The notes beneath the pieces were generated by a model that saw nothing but the letters and a program-made list of their open reading frames with translations, ran no database searches and was not told the origin of the DNA. Shown here one piece after another: positions 1 through 48,077 of a stretch of 64,000 nt of DNA; the first letter of the stretch is position 1, and each line of letters opens with the position of its first letter. This DNA comes from Colius striatus (lineage: Eukaryota; Chordata; Aves; Coliiformes; Coliidae): positions 3,230,001 to 3,294,000 of the forward strand of contig NC_084790.1 of the NCBI RefSeq assembly GCF_028858725.1, read 5' to 3'. Position numbers and translations under genes: made by a program.

Positions 1-3000
1 CTAGGTTGGCTGCCCATGAGTGACCAGCATGTACTCCTGCACGGCTGTATTTCCCCCCAGCACAAGGACCCCTTCCTCTGCAGCATCTCCCAGGCTGTGG
101 CCACCTCTGCAGTTCATGCAGGAGGAGGTGGATAGAGCCTATCACAGCAGGACTGCATTTAACTGCAGGCGTTGGATGTTCCCCTTACATCAGTTCTCTT
201 TCCTTTTCCTTACCTCCGAGTTGCTGCTGCTTTTTGAAAGCCTCGCACACGACGCTGCTCCAGTTCACCTTTGGTATTTTCTGCAGCCAGGGATTTATGA
301 GTAATAGCTCCATTCCTTTCGCTGCTGCAGATGCAGCGGGAGCGTCTCGGTGTGCTCTGCGCCCTGGCACCGGTGCACGTGCCCGTCCCCACGGTGCTGC
401 CGCGCAGCAGGACGTGCTCCCCAGCAGCAGCAGGTCCCTGTGAGCACCCCGAGGGGCACCTTGCTGAGCCAGGTGAGACCAGGGCCAGTGTCACTCTCTG
501 GCTAATTAAGCATCAAGAAGATTTGGGGTAGCTGGTTGCTACGCCAACCTCCAGCTGAGCTGATATGGGGGCTCAGGAGCCCTGCAACCCTTTCCCCAGG
601 AATCTGCATGGATGAGGAGAGAGGAGGAAGGCAGCTACCCCAGGTGCTGTGTGGGGCAGCCCTCAGCCATAGGAAGGGGATAACAATGCTGGGCCATGTT
701 GGATGCTACATGCCCAGAGCTACTGAGGCTCTGCCTCCAGCATCAGCCCTGCCAGGGCTGGGGCTGGGGGCCTGGAGAAGGGGGAATGGTGGTGGGTGTC
801 TAGAAGAGCACAGTGCCTGGCCCTGGGAGCTGCAGCCTGGGAGCTCAGAGCAGCTTTCAGGAGGCACAGGATTTAATGTGGCTCCACAAGCTTCTCCCAG
901 TTACCACCCCTCATGCCACAAAACCTCTTCCAAATATCCCCAAGCTCGGGCTTTCAAACAAAGGGTTTGTGATTTGTGCACGTGTGCCCCGGGCTCAGCG
1001 GTGTGTGAAGGGTTTCTTCGTGCACTGAAATGTGATTGCAGGTGAAATCCTCTGCCCTGTTTCTTCCAGGGCAGCCCTCTTAAATTAGGTGGAAAGTATT
1101 ACACTCTCTCTGAAACTATTTACTGGTGTAATTTCCATTCCTTTTTTTTTTTTCCCTCGATAATTAAATATTTTAGGTCATCCAGTTTCTCCACCCTGTT
1201 TGCAGACCTGTCCTGGATGCCTTTGTAATTAGCCATCTCCCTGTGAAAGATGATTAACACAGGAGGCAGCAACCGCCAGCATGACCTGAGCAATCCTCCT
1301 GCAGCCCCTTCTGCTCTCAAGCCGTTGCTCATCCTTCGGGCTCCTCGTGGGCATCCAAGCCTGGGGCATGGGAGAGCTCCATTCCCTCGGAGGGTGATGA
1401 TGGATGGAGCAGCCTCTATTTAATGTGCTCAGGCCTGGGGGCACGGTGATGACATCCAGGCAGCAGCTACCACTGCCTTGTTGTTAAAGGGTGAGAATGT
1501 TGAACATACACGTTTAGGCAATTCTAAGCTGCCTTTTTTTGAGGTGGCTCCTTCCCTAAAACTAGGAGGGGAAATGTTTTAACACCTTATCCTGCAACAA
1601 AAAGGTCCTTAGTGGAGTAGTTTCCCTCAGGGTTTAAAGCTGAGACTTTGCACAGGAGCTGGGATTAAGGAAAGGGCGATGTTGTTCTCTGCTCCTGAGA
1701 CAGCAAAGTTTAAAGTAGCACAGAGAAGAAAAGCCAAAGCGTTTGGCTATTATCCTGGTTGTTAGCAGCATGATGGGAGCAGCCCTTCCCTTCGTGGGGA
1801 AAACAGGTTAAACCCCAACCAAGGCAGCAGCAGCCAGGGGGTGGGTGTAGATCCCCCCTACCCCACAACACAGCTAAATGCATCGTTAGCTCCCCTGGTT
1901 TGTTCTTTTTAGACGCATACAAGCAGAAATCTCCTGGAAGAGTTAATTAAAGGAGAAAAACCCAGGATGCCTTGATGCAGTCGGGGCGGGCGCTTGCCCG
2001 CGGGCTCAGCGGTTCGACCGTGTCCGTGTCGATCGGGCGGGGGGTGGAAAGGAACTGTGAGCGGCAAACCCCCATCCCCTTTGTGTGCAAACTCCCCCCG
2101 CCCCCGGGGCCCTTAAAATATGTTATCTTAATCCTGAGCAAACTCAAGGAGCAGGAAAGGTCAGCACCCGCCTTCCTGAGCCGGCGGGGAGGAACCGCCA
2201 GCGGCTGCTCACGCCGGAGCCTTCTGCTCCTGACGGGGCTCGAGTTACAGAGCAGGAGAAAACTGATACACCTCCTCCAGGTGTATCCGTCTTGATCCTA
2301 TCTGGCATCTTTCACCCCCCTCCCCAAATTATACCCTAAATCCTCAGTGAACAAAGTCAGCCAGAAAGGCTCTGGAAGGTTTGGCAGAGCTGGGGAGGGG
2401 GGAGGGAGCTCGCTGATGGGTTGTTTTATCCCTCTGCCTCCCTTCTCATTTATTGACGCAATTGTTGCCTAATTCTGGTCACTGTGTGCCAGGCTGCTTT
2501 TGAATGTGAGGCTGGGGAGAGCCTGTCCTGGTTACCTCTTAGCCGGTGAGATGTTTAACACTGCTCTCAGTAGGTTTCAGAGTAAGCGCTCTGTTGAGGT
2601 TCCCAGAGTCGGTGAATCAGCGGCATCAGAGACAGCCCGTGCCCAAACCGAGCCCAATGGGTCACAGCTGGACCTATCCTTCTCCCTGAGCTCCCTGCCC
2701 CCTCTCCTTTCCCTTTGATCTGCTGCTGTCTGGGCTGCAGGCGCAGCTTGAGCAGACTTGCCTGAGCAAGCCCGGCTCTGCGGCGGGTGTAGGTGAATGC
2801 TCCCCCTCCTACTGCATGTTTGGGCTTTGCCTCTTCCAGGCTGTGGCTGAGTCTCTACTGGAGCAGGCAGACTTGCCTCTTTGCAGAGACACCTCTGTTT
2901 CACCACTCCTAACACTCTGCTGCTGGGCCCAAGTGAGGTTAACACCCTGTGTCAAAAAGCAGTGGGGAGGGGGTGTAGCATCTGATGCAATAATGCCCCC

Positions 3001-5150
3001 TGGCTTTGATTATTTTTAGTGCCTCCCACAGTTGTGCAGGGATGGCAAGGCCAGTTGTCACAGCCCCCAGGTGCCCTCCAGAGAGGATGCTCTGCAGCTA
3101 CAGCTCCCAGGAAGTTGGGGGAAGCAGAGGCCCCAGGTTTTGCTCCCTTGGGTGGCTGGTGACAGCCCTGGGAGGGTGACAGGGGTCCAGGCCCAGTGGG
3201 AGTGTTTGTGCCACTGCCATGTGTCAGCACAGGGGTCCACACACAAATATAGCAAGTTATGCACCAGCCAGACCCATGCTGCCTGGCTGGGAAATTCCAG
3301 TAACCTGCTGCAGCTGGGCAGGGGAGGGCAGGAGGTGTTAATAGCAGAGGTCTGTAATCAGTACCTGCAATTAGCCTCTACTCCACCTGGCCTCAAAGGC
3401 TAGGCCATAAAACACCCCATCCCACGCTGCTGTTTCTCTCCCACCCCTCGACATCATGCTGGCTCAGTTCTCTTTCAGCTGTGGTAATGCTAGCCAGAGC
3501 TTGCCTGCCCAGATGGCATAAAGCAAGGTTTATTGTTGAATAAGATTATCTATTGATGAAACTGCTATGCAGAACCCAAGGTGCTGGCCAGTGCTGCTGA
3601 TGAGGGCAGATGGAGTGTGAGGGCTAAGGGCTATACATCAGTCCAGACAGTCCTTGCTACCCAGGATAGAGGTCAGGAGAAGCCAGACTTGCCTGTGGCT
3701 TGTTTTCATCCTGGGTGAAAGCAGAACAGCTCCTGGTGATTGTCAGCCCTGTGCTCCTCCCAGTCTTTACACCTCCACACTCTCTCTACTCAATGCTTGC
3801 TTGCAGTAGCACCAAACTGCTGATGACATTAAACAAATTAATATTGGGTTTAAATAGCCTGCTGGGAGCTGAGAACAGGCGGTGCAGGCCCAGCTGCCAA
3901 TCCCAGATTAGTGAGTGCCCGGGATAAACTTACTCCTGCTGCTGCTGCTAACGACCCTGAAAGCAATACCCTGTGCTTGGGGGCACGTGTGCCCAGCACA
4001 TTACCCTCACTTGAGTTTTGCCAGTGCTGCTCCAGTGCCAACCAAGCCTGGGTGGGTGTGTGGAATGCCCTGGCTTGGCAGCATTGTGGCAGGGGAGTCC
4101 TGATGGCTTTGGGTGCTTTGCAGAACACCAAAATGCTAGAGTTTACCCTGAAAAAGTGTCTGGTCTGGCTGCAGTGCCTGGGAAGGGAATTTGAGATCTC
4201 ATAGTTTACATCTTCATGCTTGTGGCTGAAGGAGAGGGGTTCTTGCCTGACTTTGAATTGTTTGACTTGAGGGAAGGATTTAAATCCCTCTCTGTTCTCA
4301 TCTCTCTTTTTTTTCAGGGGGGAGGGGGGTGGGGTGGGGAGGTGTGGAGAGATGATTATTCCCTCTTTTCACAAGCAGGTTTTTCACCACTTCCCTCTTT
4401 AAAAAGCACCCTCTCCTGAATCTACCCCCTAAAAAGCTCTGGAGGCAAAAAATTCAGCACAGAGAAGGTGCTGCCGTTGGGGAATCCAACTGCCTCGGCC
4501 CGTGCTAATGAAAACCATGGGGATGGCAGCAAACCCTGAGCTCCGGGGCTTATACAAAACCTTAATCATGGGGGGCTGTGGTAGGCCCCCCACCCTGCGC
4601 AGGCTGCCTGCATTGACCCCACAAAGTCATGCCATGGCTGGATCGGCTTTTGCACGCTTGCAGCACTCTGGGATGTGTCTGAGCCAGGCAGGGACACACA
4701 GACACCCCTTTCATGGGGATCACTGGGTAGGATGCTCCAGGGCTTTCTGGGAGGTTTGGGCAGATTTTGGGAAAAGAGTTCATACAGCTGCCTCCTGGGT
4801 AAATTCTGTGAACCCCAAAAGCTGAGAGATGTGCTGGTGACTGGAGGGGGAGGGGTGGTGCATGTGGTGTGTGTGGGATGTGCTCGGCTTCCTGGGCGAG
4901 CTAGGCTCATGTGGTTCAGAGCGCTGGTGGGCTCAGCCTGCATCCTGCCAGCACATGCATGTGACCTTGCCCACGGGGGGATTCCTTTGCCAGAGGGGTA
5001 GGGGTGGGCGGCTGCAGCGGCTGCCTCCTCTCCCACAGCAAACCCCGCCGTGAGGGGCCAGCATCTTGGCAGGTGCCAGCCCGATTATTGGCCACCCCAA
5101 ACCAGCTCACTTGAGGGAGGTCCTGGGCACCCGGGGAGAGATCTTGGGGG
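1..5150. other. Non-coding region upstream of ZNF385C
   Basis: No open reading frame here resembles a known protein or has paired splice sites in a consistent phase. The base composition is mixed, with AT-rich islands near 1085-1260 and 2430-2500 that look like possible conserved non-coding elements. A G-rich run lies at 4315-4345. CpG density begins to rise after about 5150. In human the next gene in this direction is DHX58, but I see no exon of it. Whether this is purely intergenic or holds an untranslated exon cannot be decided from the sequence alone. Confidence 0.6.
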
Positions 5151-5541
5151 GCTCCCTTGCCCCCAGTCGAAGTTTCTTTGCTTTGGCAGCCCCGACAGCC
5201 GCTTCGCGCCGGACTCGGGGAGAAAAGGGTGTTCGTACTGTGCTTGGGGGGGGGTTCAATCCCTTCCCCTCCCCGTTTCCATGTTTATAGCCGGCACCTC
5301 CAGCTGCTTTTCCCCGCTGTGCGCTCCGTTTGGGACCGAGGCGGGGCCGGACGCGGGGGTGAGGGGCTTGTACGGCCCGGCGGCAGTGGGCTGAGCATCG
5401 AGGGGGGCGGCTGAGCGGGGCTGCGGGCGAGCCCTCCCCTTCGCTCCCTTCCTCCCTCCCCTCCTCTGCTCGCCCTGCCCGCAGCCCAGCCGGGCGAGCG
5501 GGAGGCACCAGCAGCGCCGAGGCGAAGCAGACGGATCCAAA

Positions 5542-5560
<19 letters not shown>
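5150..5560 (+). promoter_or_regulatory. ZNF385C: CpG-island promoter and 5' UTR of ZNF385C
   Basis: This is a GC- and CpG-rich block with pyrimidine-rich stretches (around 5430-5480) directly upstream of the proposed ZNF385C start codon at 5542. CpG density falls again downstream. No TATA box is obvious, as expected for a CpG-island promoter. The transcription start cannot be placed exactly; 5' RNA data would settle it. Confidence 0.6.
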
Positions 5561-42715
<37,155 letters not shown>

Positions 42716-45495
42716 AGCCGCTCTCCCGCCCGCCCAGCGCCGAGGGTCCATCCGGCGCGGACCCACGTTGTGCTGTGGGGGCTGCACGGTGGGGAGCAGC
42801 ACTCCTGGGCAGGCTGCTCTTCTAGCTGGTGGGAAACCGTAGTCGTAGACACCAACCCCGGCTTCTCCTTTGCTTCCAGCGGGCTCCTGCTGGAGTGAGA
42901 TAACGCCGGCAGGGCCCAGCCAGCCCTGCTGTCCATCCCTGACGCTCCCCCAGCCCTGTCACACGGGCAGCACATGGTAGAGGACGATGCCTGGGACACC
43001 GGCACCCTCCCATGGCCTGTCCTTGGCCTACTGGTTTCTTGTTCATCACCCTCCCAGGAGCTGGCTGGTCCTTGGGGGAAGGAGCGTCCCTCTGGCTGGC
43101 TGGTCCCTGCCGTCCCAGTGGGAAGGGAACTGCGAGGGAGTCTCAGCCCATCTCTTACTGGGAGAAACCACCCCAGCATGAGCAGAAAGTCGACAGTTCC
43201 CTTCCTAGATTGGGCTAGCTGTGCCCTCACCAGCTCTGTGCTTTCCTGTGCTGGCTGAGGGCCTTCATGCTGCCCACCAGTCCCCTACACCCCACAACCC
43301 ACTACGTCCCACCAGCCAAAGAGCCCCCGCCACGGTGGGCACCAGCCATACTGACTGTATCTTCACTCTGAGAGCAATAGCCGAAGCCCAGGGCCGGTGC
43401 TTCCTCCCTCTGAAAGCACACAGCCCCAGCCCTGGCCCCGAGAAGCACACGATGGGCCCGTGGCTCTGCTCCAGGCCAGCGAGGACAGGAGAGCTGGGCC
43501 ACCCGGTGCGGGCTCCCCGAGGAGGTGACCCTGTGCCCAGCTGTTTGCCTCTGCCCCTACGTCCCGGGAGATGCCGTGAGACTGAGTGAATGTCCCTAAA
43601 GCACTTTCGGTTCTCCAGTGAAAGGCAATGCTGCTGCTGCTGGCCCACCGGTCCGGACCTCCATCTCCTTTAGGAGCTTCCAGGGAGTTACTGATGATTC
43701 CCAAAAACACGGATGTCCTCAGCAGCTTGGGCTCGAATCAAGTACGAAGGAGCAAGTGGCACCAACAGCTCTCCCTGCGGAAAGCTGAGCTCTCAAAGGG
43801 GCCCTGAAGCCGCAGCTCTGCTTTTCACTGTGCTCAGAAAGCCCAGCGATGAACCTGCCCCGAAAACTTGTTAACCACGGCACTCCGGGTTCCCACAGCA
43901 CACTGCTGTAAATAGAAACCTGCAGGAAAGTTGCAACCCAAATGGACCTCACGCTGGAGTGACGACCCACCCTGATCTATGCAATCCAGGGGAGCAGCTC
44001 ACCCGCCGTGTCTGCTGTGTGCGTTTTACTTTGGTGCTCGTGCTTGTCTGTACGGCCAGGAGTGGTGGTCGGAGAAGAAAAACCACAACATTGACACTTG
44101 GCCCTGTGCAGACGAGTCCCTTCCTGTCCTGTGTCCCAGAGAGACCTTGGCTGGGGCCACATTCCCTCCCAGCCTTTGGGAAGAGGCAGGTCGGTTCACG
44201 CACCTGGGGATACACACGCACAAGCACACGCATCCCATGTCTTGGCCATAAGCGACGCCTGGAGTTCAGGAGGATTTTATCACTCAACGCTCAGGAGAGG
44301 GTTCTGGCAGTGGGAGGTGAACAGGAACAGGCCATTGGGGAACTCAAGTGGCTGAAAAGGCTTCAGCTTCCCGGAGCTGGGGCCTCGGGTGGGAGCAGGA
44401 AACCTGCGCAGAGGGAAGGGGCGGCAGGGAGCCACACGCCTGTGTGTGGAGGGCCCGTTTCTCACAGGCTGTGCTCCTGCCACAGAGTGCGAGGGAGCCC
44501 CTGGGTATGGGCCCATCTGCTCAGGGCATCTCCCCTCTGCCCCTCGGGAGAAGTGGAGAGAGGGTGCCAGAAGAGCAGAGAGCTTGTACAAGGAGGCTGG
44601 GGATATAGACAACCGAAAGGCCTTACAGCAGTGGTGGGAGACCTGGCTCGGAGAGGAGGTGAGGGAAGGAAGGCTCCCAGCAGCGAGGGGTTTGTCAGGG
44701 ACAGAGAGCTGGTCCCACAGCCCAGGACAGGAGCCTGTGCTGGCTGGGGCCCACGGGCAGCAGGAGGGCTGCAGCTCCACCAGCCCCAGCCTGGCTCCAG
44801 CCCTCCCCTCACTCATCTCACTGTGCTCTTCCCCAGGCTGCCTTCACCCCTCAGTCCCCCCCAGCCCTGGCCACAGCAGAGAAAGGCAGCAAGTTCCCTC
44901 TTCCAACGTGCCCACCAGCCTCGGGAGCGTGGGGAGCCATGCTCCAGCCTGCAGGAACCTGCTTGGCACTGGTGGGCCCTTCCCCCCTCGTTTCCTTCTC
45001 AAAACCCCAGCGCTGGAGCCAGCAGTGGCTGCTCCCATCACCCCTCCACCACTGCAGTCCCAATACCCTCCTACACTTGGCACTTTAACCCCTTGAAAGC
45101 CATTCCTTCTAATAACAATAATACTACAACGAGCTGCGTTAAGAACACGCTCCCCCTCTCGCGTCCACCCCCCTCTCACCTCCCCCAAACGCTCCCCCTG
45201 TGCTATCCAAAGCATTTACTGCCTTTTGATTTAGCAGATGCTGTACTAGGTAGTAGGGCATAGTCTGTAGCGCTCAGTTAACGTGTGCCCCGCTGTAAAT
45301 AACCTTGGAGTGATGTGAACAGTTTGATTCAAAAAAGAAGAGAGAAACCAACCGAACAAAACCAACCAACCCACGAGAAAGAAAGGGAATAAACAAGACT
45401 CTAGGGACTTGGCCAGTACCCCCCTCCTGTAATGTTCATTGTATATTTTTTTTGATGTACTATAACTGTTGGGGAATAAAAGAGAAAAAAAAAAA
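42716..45495 (+). other. ZNF385C: ZNF385C 3' UTR with two poly(A) signals
   Basis: The stretch downstream of the stop has no coding exon with family resemblance, although several accidental open frames cross it. AATAAA occurs at 45388-45393 and 45475-45480, the latter followed by an A-rich run. A T-rich stretch precedes it. A 3' UTR of about 2.8 kb is inferred. Confidence 0.65.
45475..45480 (+). terminator. ZNF385C: Poly(A) signal of ZNF385C
   Basis: A canonical AATAAA follows the T-rich stretch near 45445. It is the last plus-strand signal before the convergent NKIRAS2 transcript, whose own minus-strand signal is at 45527-45532. Confidence 0.6.
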
Positions 45496-45526
45496 GGATA
45501 ATATTTTGATAATGGAATCTCATCGC

Positions 45527-45532
45527 TTTATT
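45527..45532 (-). terminator. NKIRAS2: Candidate native poly(A) signal of NKIRAS2
   Basis: The plus-strand TTTATT is a minus-strand AATAAA. It lies about 50 bp from the plus-strand ZNF385C signal at 45475-45480, as expected of tightly convergent genes. Confidence 0.5.
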
Positions 45533-46215
45533 GTGTTACTCAGTAAATAAAAGGAACCAGTATAAACCAGGCAAGGCTTTCTCCTCATTCTATTTCCTAG
45601 ATCCAGGCTAGCTGAAGAGAACACGTGCTGCTGGGGCAGGATCGGGACACCTTCCCCTTGTCTCGTGGTGGTTGTGTGAGGAAAGGCAGCACCGTGACAG
45701 ATGGGCAGCGAGAGCTGCCAAGCCCTAAGCGTCGGGGCACACAGGCTAAGCACAGACCCAGCTCCTCCAAGGTCGTGGCTGAGTCTGCACTCGGGAGGAG
45801 GAGGGCTGCAGTGTGGTGGATGTGAGCACTCTGCCTTTGGTGACACATTCTTGCCCTGCACTGTGCAAATACTGGGGCAGGATGACTCAGGAGTACTTTT
45901 CTGGATGTAAAGGAGAGGGGAGCGCTGCCAGGTAAGGGGCAGTCTGCTGGGGAATGCAGAAAGCTGGGGCAGGACAAGGGAAAGCTGCACTTACAGTGGT
46001 AGGGGCTGTAAGCAGGGCCAGCAAATGAGCTCTTCTCACACAGTAAACGTGAAACAGTGGCTCCAGAGAGAGGGAATTGTCTCCTTCAGCCTGGCTGTGC
46101 TCAGCCATGGAGCCTGCCCCCAGCTGCTGGCCAGGCCCACGCTGTGCCTCCCCCCAGCAGCCCACGGCCCTCGGCTCTGCCAGCCTGTGCTTGGTGAATC
46201 CTGGCTTTCCTGTAG

Positions 46216-46220
46216 CACCT
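46216..46220. repeat. Target-site duplication, left copy (CACCT)
   Basis: Immediately precedes the LTR terminus TGTCGTTG and is identical to 47608-47612. Confidence 0.85.
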
Positions 46221-46445
46221 TGTCGTTGTTTGGCCCAGCCAGCACAGCAGCACCACCACAGTCTCTAGCTCGGTGCCCCCATTCACCCCCACCCTCGTTA
46301 GGACGGTGGAGACCCCAGTGAAATGGGAGTAAAAAGATAAGCAAGGTTGCTGTGGATTGAGACAAGGGCAGGGAGGGCTCGTGGCCAATTACGGTTCCGG
46401 GCAAAACAGACTCCAGTGCTCGACTGAGAGAGGAAAGTAGGAAAG

Positions 46446-46451
46446 TTTATT
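46446..46451 (-). terminator. LTR poly(A) signal, minus strand
   Basis: This is the AATAAA of the LTR, located about 225 bp before its 3' end, the usual place at the R region. It is in the same orientation as NKIRAS2 and about 1.4 kb beyond its stop codon. Confidence 0.6.
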
Positions 46452-46714
46452 CTACAAGAGACAGAGCAGAATAAAAGCAAAAAGGGAGTAGGATTATGAG
46501 AAGATTACAACCAGCACTTTAAGATCTCCCTCTCCCATCCCTCCTCTCTTCCCGGGCCCAGCTCACTGCTCCCCAGATCTCTCCCTCCTTCCCCCCAAAC
46601 GGCTCAGGGGGGCAGGGAATGGGGGATGTAGGCAGTCTTTCACAGATGTGCTCTGCTGCTTCTGTCTTCTCAGATGAGGACTCCTGGCATTCTTCTCCTG
46701 ATCCAACACGGGGT

Positions 46715-47225
46715 TCCTCCCCTGGAACACAGTCCCTAACAAACTTCTCTGGTGTGGGTTGTTCCCAGCAGCTGCAGCTTATGCCCATACAGGGTCCCTC
46801 ACAAGGGACACAGTCCTTGGTGAATATCTCAGGTGTGGATTCTTTGCCACAGTTGCAGTCTCTGCAGTTACAGAGAGCAGAGTCTCTCTCGGGACAAGGC
46901 CTCTTCTGGGCATAAGTTTAATGAGTTGCTTTGTCGTGGGTTCCTCCCCACAGTTACAGCTGTGGATATTGTGTCACTTCCTCAGGACACGGCCTTTTCC
47001 AGCCATAGTTTTAAAGAAGAAAATCACTTCCCCTGGCTCGGGGTCTGCAGTGAAGTGGTTGGATCACCCCCAAGGGACATGGCCTCCTCTGGCCATAGTC
47101 AGTGTCCCTGGCTCGGGGCCTTTAATGAAGCGAATCGCTGCTCCTGGTCCAGGGCCAGCTTCAGCAAAATGAGTCTCTGCCCCTGATGCGGGCTCATTAT
47201 CAAAATGAGTCTCTACCTCTGATGC
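46715..47225 (-). repeat. Diverged tandem repeats inside the LTR
   Basis: About five units of roughly 75-90 bp begin with variants of GGGACACAGTCC / GGACACGGCCTT / GGGACATGGCCTC, followed towards 47160-47225 by two shorter units sharing CAAAATGAGTCTCT and CTGATGC. They lie inside an imperfect minus-strand open frame, which explains accidental repetitive open frames here. Confidence 0.6.
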
Positions 47226-47607
47226 AGGGTCTTTAAAGACATGAAAACAAACCTCAGCTTCACCAGTTCTCTCTGCAGAATTCAGGGGAGTCTCTGCTCC
47301 AGCACACCTCCTCCTCTCTTTCATCACTGACCTTGGAATCCGCATGGTTGTTTCTCTCACTGTCCCTACTCCTTGCACCACCACCAGCCAGAAGAAGAAG
47401 AAGGGGCAGAAGAAAGAAAAAGATGGAGGAAGAAACCTCCTCTTCCAGCTCCTTCTTAAAAAGTGATTGTGGAGGAGTCTTAATTGGCTCAGCCCCAGAA
47501 GTGGGTCTGGCTCAGAGCTGGCGAGAGTTGTGAGCAACTTCTTACAGGAGCCATCTTTACAGCCCCTTCCCCCTTACCAGAAAAGGCTGTCGTGTCAAAT
47601 CATGACA

Positions 47608-47612
47608 CACCT
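47608..47612. repeat. Target-site duplication, right copy (CACCT)
   Basis: Immediately follows the LTR terminus CATGACA and is identical to 46216-46220. The empty site would read GTAGCACCTCCAAC. Confidence 0.85.
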
Positions 47613-47837
47613 CCAACATCTGCAGGGACTGGGCAGTGAAAACAGCGAGCCCTGGCCCGGCTGCAGGGAGATGGCTCACCTCTCTCGTTCTCAAAGACCA
47701 TCCCCAGCCCTGGGATGCCTGTTGCTCCTGCCACCATGTTTCCCAGAGGCTTCGTGACACCAAACAAGTGGAGCAGGAGGGATGTGTAAGGGAAAGAGGG
47801 AGGTGAGGAAGTGGCAATGGAAAGGGAAAAACAAGGC

Positions 47838-48077
47838 TCAGCCATCCATGGATCCACTGCCCTTGTTCTTGCGACTCAAGGGAAAAGCAGACTTGCTTTG
47901 GGGCTGGGTCATCTTGCTGGCCAGGTAGATGAAGGGCTCGATCAGCGTACGCCGGTCGGCCACAGACACCTCCCACAGCTTCACCTTCTCACCCTTGGCC
48001 CAGTGCTGGGCTGCATCATGGTCCACACGGCGCTGCTCCTGAAGGTCACACTTGTTGCCCAAAACCACAATGGTGAC
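47838..48077 (-). CDS. NKIRAS2: NKIRAS2 coding exon 3
   Basis: The minus-strand acceptor GACCAG precedes [12 protein letters not shown]. It encodes residues 114-192 and the stop at 47840-47838. It includes the NKxD guanine-recognition motif and the conserved tail [16 protein letters not shown]. Confidence 0.96.
   Translation of the reverse strand, partial: VTIVVLGNKCDLQEQRRVDHDAAQHWAKGEKVKLWEVSVADRRTLIEPFIYLASKMTQPQSKSAFPLSRKNKGSGSMDG

Larger units (their letters stand above)
46221..47607 (-). mobile_element. Solo LTR of an ERVL-like endogenous retrovirus
   Basis: The element is bounded by TGTC at its plus-strand left end (46221) and GACA at its right end (47607), i.e. the standard TG...CA ends with short inverted repeats. 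It is flanked on both sides by the perfect 5-bp direct repeat CACCT (46216-46220 and 47608-47612). Read on the minus strand it has an AATAAA at 46451-46446 and a bird-ERV-like segment CTTGTCTCAATCCACAGC near its end. The 5-bp duplication fits ERVL-type elements. No gag, pol or env is present. The 1387-bp length is large for a solo LTR, partly because of internal tandem repeats. Confidence 0.88.
45496..47837 (-). other. NKIRAS2: NKIRAS2 3' UTR region, containing an LTR
   Basis: No coding exon follows the stop. Minus-strand AATAAA signals lie at 45532-45527 and, inside the LTR, at 46451-46446. Subtracting the LTR and its duplicated target leaves about 0.9 kb of presumed original 3' UTR, a plausible length. 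That the gene's transcripts run through or end in the LTR is inferred. Confidence 0.5.

Noticed and set aside
1-5150. Exons of DHX58, the expected next gene in human
   Set aside because: No helicase motif or spliced conserved segment is visible on either strand; it may lie outside the window.
43959-45263. 434-codon plus-strand open frame downstream of ZNF385C
   Set aside because: It lies in the presumed 3' UTR, is low in protein-like character (Pro/Ser/Arg-rich mix), has no homology I recognise and overlaps open frames in other frames. Treated as chance.
47064-47537. Minus-strand 157-codon open frame with internal repeats
   Set aside because: It lies wholly inside the solo LTR, so it is not an independent host gene. 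The repetitive sequence comes from the LTR's tandem units.
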